64,000 bases of DNA, from assembly GCF_026340565.1 (NCBI RefSeq), contig NZ_JAPEPB010000001.1, positions 3,262,501 through 3,326,500 on the forward strand, read 5' to 3'. Positions within the stretch are counted from its first letter, which is position 1. Each line of letters begins with the position of its first letter. Made by a program: the position numbers and the translations under genes. Positions 53,708 to 62,388 of this stretch are shown piece after piece. The DNA is from Kitasatospora sp. NBC_01287. Lineage in GTDB: Bacteria > Actinomycetota > Actinomycetes > Streptomycetales > Streptomycetaceae. The notes beneath the pieces were generated by a model. The model was not told the DNA's origin. It saw only the letters and a list, made by a program, of their open reading frames with translations, and did not search any database.

Positions 53708-55403
53708 CCGGCCCAGCCCCGACCGCCGGGCCGCGGGCCCCAGGAGCGGCAGCACCAGGAACGGCAGCACCAGGGCGGGCGGTCCGACCGGGGCCCGGCG
53801 CCGCTCACCGCTGCTGGTCGCCGGGCGCACGATGGCCTGCGTCACCTCGCTCGCGGTGCTCGGCACCTGCGGGTTCACCTGGTACGCGGTCCACGCCCTG
53901 TCCAGCGACCTGACCACCTCCAGCGCGCTGGACGACATCAGGAAGGGCGCCCCGCCGCGCCTGGACAACTCGGTGAACCTGCTGCTGATCGGCCTGGACA
54001 GCCGCAAGGACATGGACGGCAACGACCTGCCGGGCGAGTTCGTCCAGGACGAGCTGCACGCGGGCGCCAGCAGCGAGGTGGGCGGCTACAACACCAACAC
54101 CCTGATGCTGATGCACATCCCGGCCAACGGCGGCCAGGTCACCGCGCTCTCCATCCCGCGCGACGACTACGTGCAGACGGTGGGCGCCGACGGGAAGATG
54201 CACAAGATCAAGGAGGCCTACGGGATCGCCAAGGCGGCCGCCGAGGCCAGACTGGCGAGCAAGGGCCTGGGCAAGGCCGATCTGGAGCGGCAGAGCCGCG
54301 AGGCCGGGCGCAAGGCGACGCTGGCCACCGTGCAGAGCTTCCTCGGGGTGCCGATCGACCACTTCGCCGAGGTCAACCTGGTCGGCTTCTACGACATCGC
54401 CAAGGCGGTGCAGCCGATCACGGTCTGCCTCAACCACGACACCAAGGACCCGGCGATGGCCGGCCAGGGCTCCGGTGCCGACTTCCGCGCCGGACTCAAC
54501 ACGCTGAACGCCTCGCAGGCGCTCTCCTTCGTCCGCCAGCGGCACAACCTGGCCGGCGGCGACTTCGACCGCACCCACCGCCAGCAGGCCTTCATCTCCT
54601 CGGTGGTGAAGAAGCTCAAGGACCAGGGCGTGGTCGGCGACCTGGGAAAGATGCAGCAGCTGCTCAACGTGGTCAAGAGGGACGTGGTGACCGACGACCG
54701 CTGGAACGTGCTGGACTTCGCGCAACAGGCGCCCAACCTCTCGGGCGGCCACGTGGAGGCCAACACCCTGCCGATCGCCGGCTTCGCGACCATCAACGGG
54801 CAGGACGTCAACAAGGTCGACCCGGTGCAGATCAAGCGGATCGTCCAGCAGCTGATCGGGCACGACCCGGTGCCCGCCGGCAGCACGGTGGACAGCGGCC
54901 AAGCCCCGGCTGCCGCCCCGTCCGGTGCCCCGTCCGCGCCGAGCACCGCACCGCCCGACGCGCCCGCCGCACCGAACCCGGACCCCGACCAGGGCGCCCG
55001 GCCCGGCGGGACCGTCGACGTGGTCAACACCTCCACGATCCCGCACGCCGCCGACACCGAGGCCAAGGCGCTGGCCGCGCTCGGCTTCACCGAGGGCCGC
55101 ACCGGCCAGGGCCCGCGGCAGACCAGGACCACGGTGGCCTACGGCACCGGGGCCAAGGACGCCGCCGACGAAGTGGCCGCCCGCTACGGGGTCACGGCCG
55201 CCCCGGGCCCGGGCATCAAGGCCGGACACGTCCAGCTGACGCTGGGCACCGGCTTCACCCCGCCCGGCCCGGTGCCCTCCGCCGCCCCGGCATCCGCCGC
55301 GGCGACGTCCACGTCCGCCGCCCCCGCCCCGGGCGACCTGGCGGCCGGGCTGCCGATGCAGGGGCCCGCGGTGAGGATGGGCGGCATCCCCTGCGTGGAC
55401 TGA
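53700..55403 (+). CDS. LytR-CpsA-Psr (LCP) family cell-wall ligase with LytR C-terminal domain
   Basis: This 567-residue protein has an N-terminal signal anchor ('VTSLAVLGTCGFTWYAVHAL'), then the LCP domain: 'LLLIGLDSRKDMDG' (Asp/Arg), 'ALSIPRDDYVQT' (Arg-Asp) and 'FVRQRHNLAGGDFDRTHRQQ' (the R-x-R...D-F-x-R site). A Pro/Ala linker and a LytR_C domain ('VDVVNTSTIPHAADTEAKAL') follow. LCP enzymes attach teichoic acid or other glycopolymers to peptidoglycan. GTG 53700 overlaps the DUF6542 gene. The last 45 residues are Pro/Ala-rich. Confidence 0.93.
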   Translation: MADRPSPDRRAAGPRSGSTRNGSTRAGGPTGARRRSPLLVAGRTMACVTSLAVLGTCGFTWYAVHALSSDLTTSSALDDIRKGAPPRLDNSVNLLLIGLDSRKDMDGNDLPGEFVQDELHAGASSEVGGYNTNTLMLMHIPANGGQVTALSIPRDDYVQTVGADGKMHKIKEAYGIAKAAAEARLASKGLGKADLERQSREAGRKATLATVQSFLGVPIDHFAEVNLVGFYDIAKAVQPITVCLNHDTKDPAMAGQGSGADFRAGLNTLNASQALSFVRQRHNLAGGDFDRTHRQQAFISSVVKKLKDQGVVGDLGKMQQLLNVVKRDVVTDDRWNVLDFAQQAPNLSGGHVEANTLPIAGFATINGQDVNKVDPVQIKRIVQQLIGHDPVPAGSTVDSGQAPAAAPSGAPSAPSTAPPDAPAAPNPDPDQGARPGGTVDVVNTSTIPHAADTEAKALAALGFTEGRTGQGPRQTRTTVAYGTGAKDAADEVAARYGVTAAPGPGIKAGHVQLTLGTGFTPPGPVPSAAPASAAATSTSAAPAPGDLAAGLPMQGPAVRMGGIPCVD

Positions 55404-55506
55404 CCAGGGCCGATGAGCGGGACGGGGTTTCACGACGCCTCGTCCCGCAGGGCATAGTGGGACCCCTCCCGCCATTCGCGCCCGGCGCGACCCGATCGGA
55501 GTACCT

Positions 55507-56433
55507 GTGATCATCGGCCTGGTGACCGCCGTCGCCGCCTCCACCTGCTACGGCGTCGGCTCGGTGCTGCAAGCCGTCGGCTCGCGCCGCTCGGCCCGCG
55601 AGGAGAGGTCGGCCGAGGCCGCGGGCGCGGCGAGCACCCAGGTCACCGAGCACGGCGGCCCGAGCCTCAGCTCCACCGCCAAGGCCGTGGTCACCTGGGA
55701 GTTCATCCTCGGCACGGTGCTCGACTTCGTCGGCTTCCTGCTCGGCGCGCTCGCCGCCCGGCTGCTGCCGCTCTTCCTCTCCCAGACGGTGATCAGCGCC
55801 AACCTGGTGATCACCGCGCTGTGCAGCATCAAGCTGCTCGGCATCAGGCTGCGGCGCCCGGAGTGGACGGCGATCGGCGTGGTCTGCGGCGGCCTGGTAC
55901 TGCTCGCCGTCGCCGCCGGGCACGAGGGCACCGGCACCGAGCCGGCCGCCGCCCACTGGTGGCTGCTGGTGATCTCGATCGCGGTGATCGGCGGCGGTTC
56001 GCTGCTGGTGCGGCGGCTCGGCGCGGGCGGGGCCATCATGGCCGGCCTGCTCTCCGGCCTCGGCTTCGGCGCGCTCGGCATCGGGGTGCGGATCCTGAAC
56101 GGGGTGAACCCCTTCGACGTCGGCCAGCTGATCGCGGACCCGGCGCTCTACGCGATCCTGGTCGGCGGTCTGGGCGGGATGTACCTGCACACCGTCGCCC
56201 TTCAGGTCGGCTCGGTGAACGGCGCCACCGCCGCGCTGGTGGTGGGCGAGACGGTCGTCCCCGGCATCGTCGGGGTGGTCTGGCTGGGCGACGCGGCCCG
56301 GCCGGGGCTGGCCTGGCTCGGCCTGGTCGGCTTCGTGCTCGCGGTGGTCGGCGCGGTGGCGGTGGCGCGCTACGGCGAGGGCGAGGGGGCCCTTCAGGTC
56401 CAGGCGCAGGAGCCGACGGGCGCCGCCCGCTGA
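55507..56433 (+). CDS. EamA/DMT-like integral membrane protein
   Basis: This 308-residue protein has about nine TM helices ('FILGTVLDFVGFLLGALAAR', 'AIGVVCGGLVLLAVAAG', 'ALVVGETVVPGIVGVVWLGD' and others), like the drug/metabolite transporter superfamily with a repeated EamA-like half. The substrate is unknown. GTG 55507 follows GATCGGAGTACCT. It is monocistronic and convergent with mutM. Confidence 0.82.
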   Translation: MIIGLVTAVAASTCYGVGSVLQAVGSRRSAREERSAEAAGAASTQVTEHGGPSLSSTAKAVVTWEFILGTVLDFVGFLLGALAARLLPLFLSQTVISANLVITALCSIKLLGIRLRRPEWTAIGVVCGGLVLLAVAAGHEGTGTEPAAAHWWLLVISIAVIGGGSLLVRRLGAGGAIMAGLLSGLGFGALGIGVRILNGVNPFDVGQLIADPALYAILVGGLGGMYLHTVALQVGSVNGATAALVVGETVVPGIVGVVWLGDAARPGLAWLGLVGFVLAVVGAVAVARYGEGEGALQVQAQEPTGAAR

Positions 56434-56482
56434 GGTGACCGGCCGTGCGCTCGGCCGGCGGTGCGGGCGGCCCGGAGCGCCG

Positions 56483-57436
56483 TCAGCCGGCGGCGCGCGG
56501 GCGCGGCAGGCGCTGGCAGCGCGGGCAGAAGTAGCTTGAGCGGTTCATCCAGGCAGCCCGCCGGATCGGGGTGCCGCAGCGGTAGCAGGGCTCGCCCTCC
56601 CGCCCGTAGGCGTCCAGCGAGCGGGAGAAGTAGCCGCTCTCGCCGTTGACGTTCACGTAGAGGCTGTCGAAGCTGGTGCCGCCGACCGCGAGCGCGGCAC
56701 TCATCACCCCGCGGGCGTTGGCCAGCAGGGTCCGGGCGAGCGGGCGGGTGAGGGTCTCGGTGGGGCGGTCGTAGTGCAGCTTCGACCGCCAGAGCGCCTC
56801 GTCCGCGTAGATGTTGCCGACCCCGCTGATCAGGCTCTGGTCGAGCAGTGCCCGCTTGACCGTGGTGCGCTTGGCCCGCAGCGCCGTGCAGAAGGCGGCG
56901 TCGTCGAAGCGCGGGTCGAGCGGGTCGCGGGCGATGTGCCCGAGCGAGAGCGGCAGTCCGGCCGCGTCCAGCTCCTCGACCGCGAGGTGGCCGAAGGTGC
57001 GCTGGTCGACGAAGCGCAGCTCACGCCCGCCGTCGGTGAAGCGCAGCCGGACCCGCAGGTGGGTCTCGTCAGGGGTCGCCGGGTCCTGCACCAGCAGCTG
57101 GCCGCTCATCCCGAGGTGTCCGAGCAGTGCGAAGCCGTGCTCCTCCCCTGGCGAGGCGGCGCCGGGAGACGCGGCGCTGGGAGAGGCGGCGCCGGGAGAC
57201 GTGGCGCTGGGAGAGGCTGCACCGGGAGACGTGGCGAAGGGCAGCCAGAGGTACTTGCCGCGGCGCTCGGCCACTCCGAGGGTGACACCGGAGAGCCGGG
57301 CGGCGAAGTCGGCGCCGCCGGCCGGCTGCCGCCGCACCGCACGCGGATGCAGCACCTCGGCTGCCGCGACGGTGCGACCGCTGACCCAGTTGGCCAGGCC
57401 GCGCCGGACCACCTCGACTTCGGGGAGTTCTGGCAC
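56483..57436 (-). CDS. mutM: formamidopyrimidine-DNA glycosylase (Fpg)
   Basis: This 317-residue base-excision enzyme removes 8-oxoguanine. It begins '[13 protein letters not shown]' (Pro nucleophile and catalytic Glu after Met removal), has Lys61 in 'RRGKYLWL', '[20 protein letters not shown]' (H2TH) and a C-terminal zinc finger (two CxxC pairs, 'CYRCGTP' and 'CPRCQRL'). Residues 68-98 form an in-frame repeat insertion ('[10 protein letters not shown]' type) not usual in the family. GTG 57436 is the start. It is 12 bp downstream of rnc, the normal order. Confidence 0.97.
   Translation of the reverse strand: MPELPEVEVVRRGLANWVSGRTVAAAEVLHPRAVRRQPAGGADFAARLSGVTLGVAERRGKYLWLPFATSPGAASPSATSPGAASPSAASPGAASPGEEHGFALLGHLGMSGQLLVQDPATPDETHLRVRLRFTDGGRELRFVDQRTFGHLAVEELDAAGLPLSLGHIARDPLDPRFDDAAFCTALRAKRTTVKRALLDQSLISGVGNIYADEALWRSKLHYDRPTETLTRPLARTLLANARGVMSAALAVGGTSFDSLYVNVNGESGYFSRSLDAYGREGEPCYRCGTPIRRAAWMNRSSYFCPRCQRLPRPRAAG
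57153..57241. repeat. six-copy 15-bp repeat inside mutM
   Basis: Units GAGGCGGCGCCGGGA and GACGnGGCGCTGGGA alternate three times (57153-57241). They encode the Ser/Pro/Gly/Ala insertion at residues 68-98 of MutM and keep the frame. Confidence 0.93.
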
Positions 57437-57447
57437 GGCCGGCCCCC

Positions 57448-58230
57448 TCAGGCCGCCGGAGCGGCCGGGCTGTCGCCGTACTTGGCCTTGATCGCCCGCC
57501 AGGCGCTCTCCGCCGCCTTCTGCTCGGCCTCCTTCTTCGAGCGGCCGGTGCCGCTGCCGAAGGCCTCGCCGGCCACCCTGGCGGCCGCGTTGAAGGTCTT
57601 CTCGTGATCCGGACCGGACTCCTCGACCACGTACTCGGGCACGCCGATGCCCACCGAGGCGGTCAGCTCCTGCAGGCTGGTCTTCCAGTCGAGACCGGCG
57701 CCCAGCTGCGAGGACTCCGCGATCAGCGGGTCGAAGAGGCGGTGCACGAACTCGGTCGCCGCCTCCAGGCCCTGGTCGAGGTAGACGGCGCCGATCACGG
57801 CTTCGACGGTGTCCGCGAGGATCGAGGACTTGTCCCGGCCGCCGGTGCCTTCCTCGCCCTTGCCGAGCCTGATGAAGGTGCCCAGTTCGAGACCGCGACC
57901 GACCTCGGCGAGCGCACGGGAGTTGACCACCGCGGCCCGCAGCTTGGCGAGCGTGCCCTCCGGGACATCCGGGTGGATGCGGTAGAGGGTGTCGGTCACC
58001 ACCAGACCCAGCACCGAGTCGCCGAGGAACTCCAGGCGCTCGTTGGTGGGCAGGCCGCCGTTCTCGTAGGCGAACGAGCGGTGCGTCAGGGCACGCACCA
58101 GAAGGGCGCGCTCGAGTACGTACCCGAGGCGCCCTTCCAGGACGTCGTATGCGGTCGAGGCCGGCCCGCCGCCCGGTTCACCCCCGCTCTTACGGGGACC
58201 CGACTTGCGGGAGGAGTGAGCGTCCGACAT
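57448..58230 (-). CDS. rnc: ribonuclease III
   Basis: This 260-residue double-strand RNase carries the signature '[13 protein letters not shown]' (residues 64-76) with the catalytic acidic residues, '[16 protein letters not shown]', and a C-terminal dsRBD ('[20 protein letters not shown]', '[19 protein letters not shown]'). In streptomycetes RNase III (AbsB) also controls antibiotic regulator mRNAs. ATG 58230 ([11 protein letters not shown]) precedes a Gly/Ser-rich tail. It starts 20 bp after the rpmF stop. Confidence 0.97.
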   Translation of the reverse strand: MSDAHSSRKSGPRKSGGEPGGGPASTAYDVLEGRLGYVLERALLVRALTHRSFAYENGGLPTNERLEFLGDSVLGLVVTDTLYRIHPDVPEGTLAKLRAAVVNSRALAEVGRGLELGTFIRLGKGEEGTGGRDKSSILADTVEAVIGAVYLDQGLEAATEFVHRLFDPLIAESSQLGAGLDWKTSLQELTASVGIGVPEYVVEESGPDHEKTFNAAARVAGEAFGSGTGRSKKEAEQKAAESAWRAIKAKYGDSPAAPAA

Positions 58231-58250
58231 CGATCCGTCCACCCCGCCGA

Positions 58251-58424
58251 TCAGACCGAGAGGACCTGGCGACGGTTGTACGTGCCGCAGGTCGGGCACG
58301 CGATGTGACCGAGCTTCGGCTCGTGGCAGCGGTCGCACGCCACGAGGGCCGGGACAACGGCCTTCCAGTTGCTACGGCGGTGGCGCGTGTTGCTGCGCGA
58401 CATCTTCCGCTTCGGAACAGCCAC
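58251..58424 (-). CDS. rpmF: 50S ribosomal protein L32
   Basis: The 57-residue product reads '[20 protein letters not shown]', then a zinc ribbon with two CxxC pairs ('CDRCHEPK' and 'CPTCGTYN'). This is the zinc-binding C+ form of L32. GTG 58424 is two bases downstream of the DUF177 stop, and its AGGAGAAGTAGCC ribosome-binding site lies inside the DUF177 gene. DUF177-rpmF-rnc-mutM is a conserved actinobacterial order. Confidence 0.97.
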   Translation of the reverse strand: MAVPKRKMSRSNTRHRRSNWKAVVPALVACDRCHEPKLGHIACPTCGTYNRRQVLSV

Positions 58425-58426
58425 GG

Positions 58427-59098
58427 CTACTTCTCCTGGTTCTCGGCGAGACCCTCACGGGTGTCGCTGTTCTCGGTTCCGCTCCGCCGATCAGCGGCTC
58501 GGCCGCGGGCCTCGTCGCCGGGGGTGGCGGAGAGTCCCTGCAGAGCCGCCCACCGGGGGTCGACGGCATCGTGGTGGTGGTCCGGGTCGTCGCTGAGTCG
58601 CGCTCCGCACTCGGAGCACAGACCCAGGCAGTCTTCCTGGCACACCGGCTGCAGCGGCAGTGCGAGCACCACCGCGTCACGCAGCACCGGTTCGAGGTCG
58701 AAGAAGTCGCCCTCCAACCGGTAAGTCTCTTCCTCGTCCTCCTCGGACGCCTCGTCCTCGGAGGAGGGCTTCCGGGACCGACCGCGTTCGTCGGTCTCCG
58801 GGTAGTAGAACAGCTCCTGGAACTCGACATCGAGGTCGTCCTCGACGGGCTCCAGGCAGCGCACGCACTCGCCGGTGACCTGGGCCTCGGCGGTGCCGGT
58901 GACGAGGACTCCCTCGACCACCGACTCCAGGCGCAGCTCCAGGGCCATCTCGCTGCCGACCGGGACGCCGATCACGTCCACGATGCCCAGGCCCTCGGGC
59001 GCCTGGAGAGTCCGCTCCACCGTGCGCATCGAGCCCGGGCGACGGCCGAGCTCATGCGTGTCGAACACGAGCGGGTCGCGGTGGTCGAGGCGGTTCAC
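58427..59098 (-). CDS. DUF177 / YceD family protein
   Basis: This 223-residue protein has the YceD/DUF177 layout: '[20 protein letters not shown]', '[20 protein letters not shown]' and '[16 protein letters not shown]', the last cysteines suggesting metal binding. The family always lies next to rpmF and is implicated in 23S rRNA or 50S assembly in plants and bacteria. GTG 59098 follows AGGAACC. The C-terminal 50 residues are unusual, polar and Gly/Asp/Arg-rich. Confidence 0.92.
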   Translation of the reverse strand: MNRLDHRDPLVFDTHELGRRPGSMRTVERTLQAPEGLGIVDVIGVPVGSEMALELRLESVVEGVLVTGTAEAQVTGECVRCLEPVEDDLDVEFQELFYYPETDERGRSRKPSSEDEASEEDEEETYRLEGDFFDLEPVLRDAVVLALPLQPVCQEDCLGLCSECGARLSDDPDHHHDAVDPRWAALQGLSATPGDEARGRAADRRSGTENSDTREGLAENQEK

Positions 59099-59279
59099 GG
59101 TTCCTGGCTTCCTGGCGGCGGGCGCATCACTGCGCGGCGCGGGTGGTTTGTTTGTTTGCTCTGGGTTCCGGCCCGCTCCGCGGAAGGCGGGCAGCCGAAC
59201 GATCCGGCGGCAGAGAGCCGGAGTGGTCAGCGTACCCGACCATGCGCCCAGGCCCAACTTTCGCTCCCGGGTGCCCCGC

Positions 59280-60491
59280 TCAGCGGCCGCCGAGCTCCCG
59301 CAGCCTGGTCATGTCGATCATGCTGGTGTCGAAGAAGCTGGTCTCGTCCAGCGACGCGGGCTGGATCGGCTGCACCTGCTGCTGCACCGGCTGCTGCTGG
59401 TAGTAGCCGGTGTCGTAGCCGGGCTGCGCGGGCGGGTAACCGCCGGGCTGCTCCTGCTGGTAGTAGCCGGCCGCGTACGGATCGCCCTGCTGCTGGCCCT
59501 GGTAGTACTGCCCCGCGTACGGGTCGCCCTGGCCGGCCCCCGGATCGTAGCCGCCGCCGTAGCCGTCCTGGTAGCCGCCCTGCTGCGCGGCGGCGGCGTA
59601 CTGGACGTTCGGCTCCGCGTACTCCTGGCCCGGGTAGGCCGGCGCACCGGTGAAGCCGCCGCCCTCACCGGGCACTGGCTGCCAGCCGGCGTCCGCCGGC
59701 GGGCCGGAGTGCGCGGGCTCCTGCGGCCAGCTCTGCGGCGCCGGGGTCTCCTCCCGGTACCAGGGGCGCTCCTCGTCCACCTCGCCGAAGCCCTCGGCCG
59801 CGAACCCGGCCGCCACCGCCTCGGCCCGGTCCTTCTGCTGCTGCGCCTGGTCGGCGGCGGCCAGGTAGGCGCCCAGTTCGTCGATCGGGGCCTTGCCGAT
59901 CAGCTTGTCGCGGCCCCGGCCGACCGCCTCCAGGGTGCCGCCGAGCACCGCCTGGAGAGTGGCGAGCTTGGCGTCGACGTACTCGTCGACCTCGGGGCTG
60001 GGGCTGACGGCGGGCTGGAACTCCTCGCCGTCCTCGGGCTCGTAGCCGCCCTCGCCGCGCAGCTTGTCACGGCCGCGGCCGACCGCGCCGAGCGTCTTGG
60101 TCAGCACCACCTCGAAGTTGGCCAGCTTGCTGTCGACGTAGTCGTCCGCCTCCTGGCGCTTGAGGGTGACCTCCTCGCGCGCCTCGGCGAGGATCCGGTC
60201 CGCCTGCGCCTGCGCGCGCCGGACCACCTCGGTGTCTGAGATCAGCGAGCCCCGCTCGGCGTGCGCGCCCTGGATGATCCGGTCGGCCTCGCCGTGCGCG
60301 TCGGCCACCACCTGCTGGTGGTCGGCCATCACCGACTGGGCCTGGGCGAGTTCGGCGGGAAGCTCCTCGCGCAGCCCCTGCAGCAGCGCCACCAACTCGG
60401 CCCGGTTCACCACACAGGAGGCCGACATGGGCATCGCGCGGGCGTTCTCGACCACGGCGATGATCTCGTCGACTCTGTTCTGCACGTCCAC
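59280..60491 (-). CDS. DivIVA-like coiled-coil protein
   Basis: This 403-residue protein is a coiled coil for about 200 residues ('VDEIIAVVENARAMPMSAS', 'ADRIIQGAHAERGSLISDTE') with an internal duplication: 'YVDSKLANFEVVLTKTLGAV' plus 'GRGRDKL', and 'YVDAKLATLQAVLGGTLEAV' plus 'GRGRDKL'. The last 150 residues are rich in Gln, Tyr, Gly and Pro. Streptomycete relatives are annotated as cell-division initiation proteins; FilP-like scaffold or polar roles are possible. GTG 60491. It lies between the DUF177 gene and coaD. Confidence 0.82.
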   Translation of the reverse strand: MDVQNRVDEIIAVVENARAMPMSASCVVNRAELVALLQGLREELPAELAQAQSVMADHQQVVADAHGEADRIIQGAHAERGSLISDTEVVRRAQAQADRILAEAREEVTLKRQEADDYVDSKLANFEVVLTKTLGAVGRGRDKLRGEGGYEPEDGEEFQPAVSPSPEVDEYVDAKLATLQAVLGGTLEAVGRGRDKLIGKAPIDELGAYLAAADQAQQQKDRAEAVAAGFAAEGFGEVDEERPWYREETPAPQSWPQEPAHSGPPADAGWQPVPGEGGGFTGAPAYPGQEYAEPNVQYAAAAQQGGYQDGYGGGYDPGAGQGDPYAGQYYQGQQQGDPYAAGYYQQEQPGGYPPAQPGYDTGYYQQQPVQQQVQPIQPASLDETSFFDTSMIDMTRLRELGGR

Positions 60492-60574
60492 GGGCTTCTG
60501 TCTTTCCGTGAGTACCGCGGGGCGGGACTACAGACTGTACGTCAGAATCCGCGGCGCCCAGCGCGCTCCTCGCG

Positions 60575-61063
60575 CTACCGGGCGGCCCGTTCGGCGATGC
60601 GGTCCACCAGCCGGCGGTGCACCGCGGCGGGGATCAGGTGCGAGACGTCGCCCCCGTAGGAGGCGACCTCCTTGACCAGGGTCGAGGAGAGGAAGCTGTA
60701 GGTCGGCGAGGTGGGCACGAAGAGCGTCTCCACGCCGGTCAGGCCGCGGTTCATCTGGGCCATCTGCAGCTCGTAGTCGAAGTCGCTGACCGCGCGCAGG
60801 CCCTTGACGATGGCCGGGATGCCGCGGTCCCGGCAGAAGTCCACCAGCAGGCCGTGGTGCGACTCGACCTGGACGTTGCCGTACCGGGCGCAGGTCTCCT
60901 CGATCAGCGCGATCCGCTCCTCGACGGTGAACAGGCCCTGCTTGTTCTTGTTGATCAGCACCGCGACGTGAACCACGTCGTAGAGCTGGGAGGCCCGCTC
61001 GATGATGTCGAGATGCCCGTTGGTGATCGGGTCGAAGGAACCCGGACAGACGGCGCGGCGCAT
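60575..61063 (-). CDS. coaD: phosphopantetheine adenylyltransferase
   Basis: This 162-residue enzyme makes dephospho-CoA. 'CPGSFDPITNGHLDIIERA' contains the nucleotide-binding TxGH motif (residues 14-17), 'GLRAVSDFDYELQMAQMNR' and 'PTYSFLSSTLVKEVA' the rest of the active site. It follows rsmD on the minus strand, a conserved order (rsmD-coaD). No anomaly was seen. Confidence 0.97.
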   Translation of the reverse strand: MRRAVCPGSFDPITNGHLDIIERASQLYDVVHVAVLINKNKQGLFTVEERIALIEETCARYGNVQVESHHGLLVDFCRDRGIPAIVKGLRAVSDFDYELQMAQMNRGLTGVETLFVPTSPTYSFLSSTLVKEVASYGGDVSHLIPAAVHRRLVDRIAERAAR

Positions 61064-61112
61064 TGCGGTGTGCTTCCCTCTCGGTAGTGGTCCCCGGCCG
61101 GTGCGGCCGCGG

Positions 61113-61676
61113 TCAGACGGCTTGCCCGTACCAGAGCGTGCCCTCGCCGTAGCGGCGGGAGCGCAACGCTTCGAAGCCCCCGGGCCAGCGGAACTCGCCG
61201 CCCCGGGTGCTGCGTTCCACGGTGACGAGTGCGTCGTCCGTGATCCAGCCCCCGGCCCGGAGTGTGATCAGCGTCTCGCGCAGCTCCTCGTCGGTGACCG
61301 CGTAGGGCGGGTCCAGGAAGACGAGGTCGTAGGGCTCGGCGGGCGGGCCGCCCGCCACCACCCGCTCGGCCCGCTCGGCCCGCACCTCGGCACCCGGCAG
61401 TGCCACGGTCTTGGCGTTGGCCCGGACCACCCGGGCCGCGGCGGCGTCCGCCTCGACCAGCAGGACGTGCGCCGCGCCCCGGGAGAGCGCCTCCAGGCCC
61501 ACCGCGCCGGAGCCCGCGAAGAGATCGAGCAGGCGGGCCCCGACGAGGGTGCCGCGCAGCGCCTCCAGGGTGGAGAACATCGCCTCACGGGCCTTGTCTG
61601 AGGTCGGGCGGGTGCCCCGACCGGGCGGTACGGCCAGTCGGCGGCCGCCGGCCGCCCCGGCGATGACGCGGGTCAT
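61113..61676 (-). CDS. rsmD: 16S rRNA (guanine966-N2)-methyltransferase
   Basis: This 187-residue SAM enzyme methylates G966 of 16S rRNA. 'LLDLFAGSGAVGLEALSRGA' is motif I and 'DLVFLDPPYAV' the DPPY catalytic motif. 'RVIAGAAGGRRLAVPPGRGT' and 'TSDKAREAMFSTL' at the N-terminus are family typical. It ends 49 bp upstream of coaD. Confidence 0.96.
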   Translation of the reverse strand: MTRVIAGAAGGRRLAVPPGRGTRPTSDKAREAMFSTLEALRGTLVGARLLDLFAGSGAVGLEALSRGAAHVLLVEADAAAARVVRANAKTVALPGAEVRAERAERVVAGGPPAEPYDLVFLDPPYAVTDEELRETLITLRAGGWITDDALVTVERSTRGGEFRWPGGFEALRSRRYGEGTLWYGQAV

Positions 61677-61757
61677 GGTGTCCTCTCAGCTGTGCGGTGA
61701 CCACGCTATACGGGGCGGGCGGCGCTCGGTGCTCAGGACCCGGCGGACCGGGCGGCG

Positions 61758-62270
61758 CTACTCCTTGGGAGCCGCCGCGCCGAGCAGGGCCGGCGAGGCG
61801 TAGCGGGACCAGGAGAGGCAGCCGTCGGGCGGGCAGTACTCGGGGCGGCGCGGGTCGTGGCCCAGCTCGCGCAGCTTGCTGCGGACGGAGTCGGGCGTGC
61901 GGCCGAAGCGGGCGGCGATCCGGGCGATGGTCTCGCTGTCGTGGAAGCGCCGGACCAGCTCCTCCTCGTGCTGCGGCACCCAGGGGGCGCCGTGGCCGGG
62001 GTAGAGCTCGCGCAGCACGTCGCGGTCGGGGATGGGCTCGGCGACGTCGGCGACGATCGCCAGGGCGCGCAGCGCGCGGTTGAGCGCGATCCGCAGGCTG
62101 GCGACGTCCTCCACCGGGAGGCGGAGCTTGCCGGCGGCGATCTGGTCGGCGGCCGCGCCCTCGCGCCAGCCGGTCAGGGTGAGGGTGACCTCTCGGTCGT
62201 CGTCGCTGGCGAGTTCGACCCGGAAGACCTTGTCGCCCAGCGGGAGTTCGTTGAGATGACGGAATGCCAT
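61758..62270 (-). CDS. uncharacterised HTH-containing protein
   Basis: This 170-residue protein is not recognised. It has an N-terminal beta-rich half ('FRVELASDDDREVTLTLTGW'), a central HTH-like segment ('DSETIARIAARFGRTPDSVR' then 'SKLRELGHDP') of the sort used to bind DNA, and a Cys-bearing 'RRPEYCPPDGCLSW'. No membrane segment or signal peptide is present. It lies between recG and rsmD on the same strand, in the slot where other streptomycetes may have a different gene. Confidence 0.7.
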   Translation of the reverse strand: MAFRHLNELPLGDKVFRVELASDDDREVTLTLTGWREGAAADQIAAGKLRLPVEDVASLRIALNRALRALAIVADVAEPIPDRDVLRELYPGHGAPWVPQHEEELVRRFHDSETIARIAARFGRTPDSVRSKLRELGHDPRRPEYCPPDGCLSWSRYASPALLGAAAPKE

Positions 62271-62388
62271 GGCATGACCCCCAGTTGTCGTGCCAGGAAC
62301 GAAGCTTGACGCTCCGTCCTGAACACCTCCATTGTCGCGCGGGGCACTGACAATCGAGGGGCCGTGCGTATCCGCCCGACAGCCGCCC

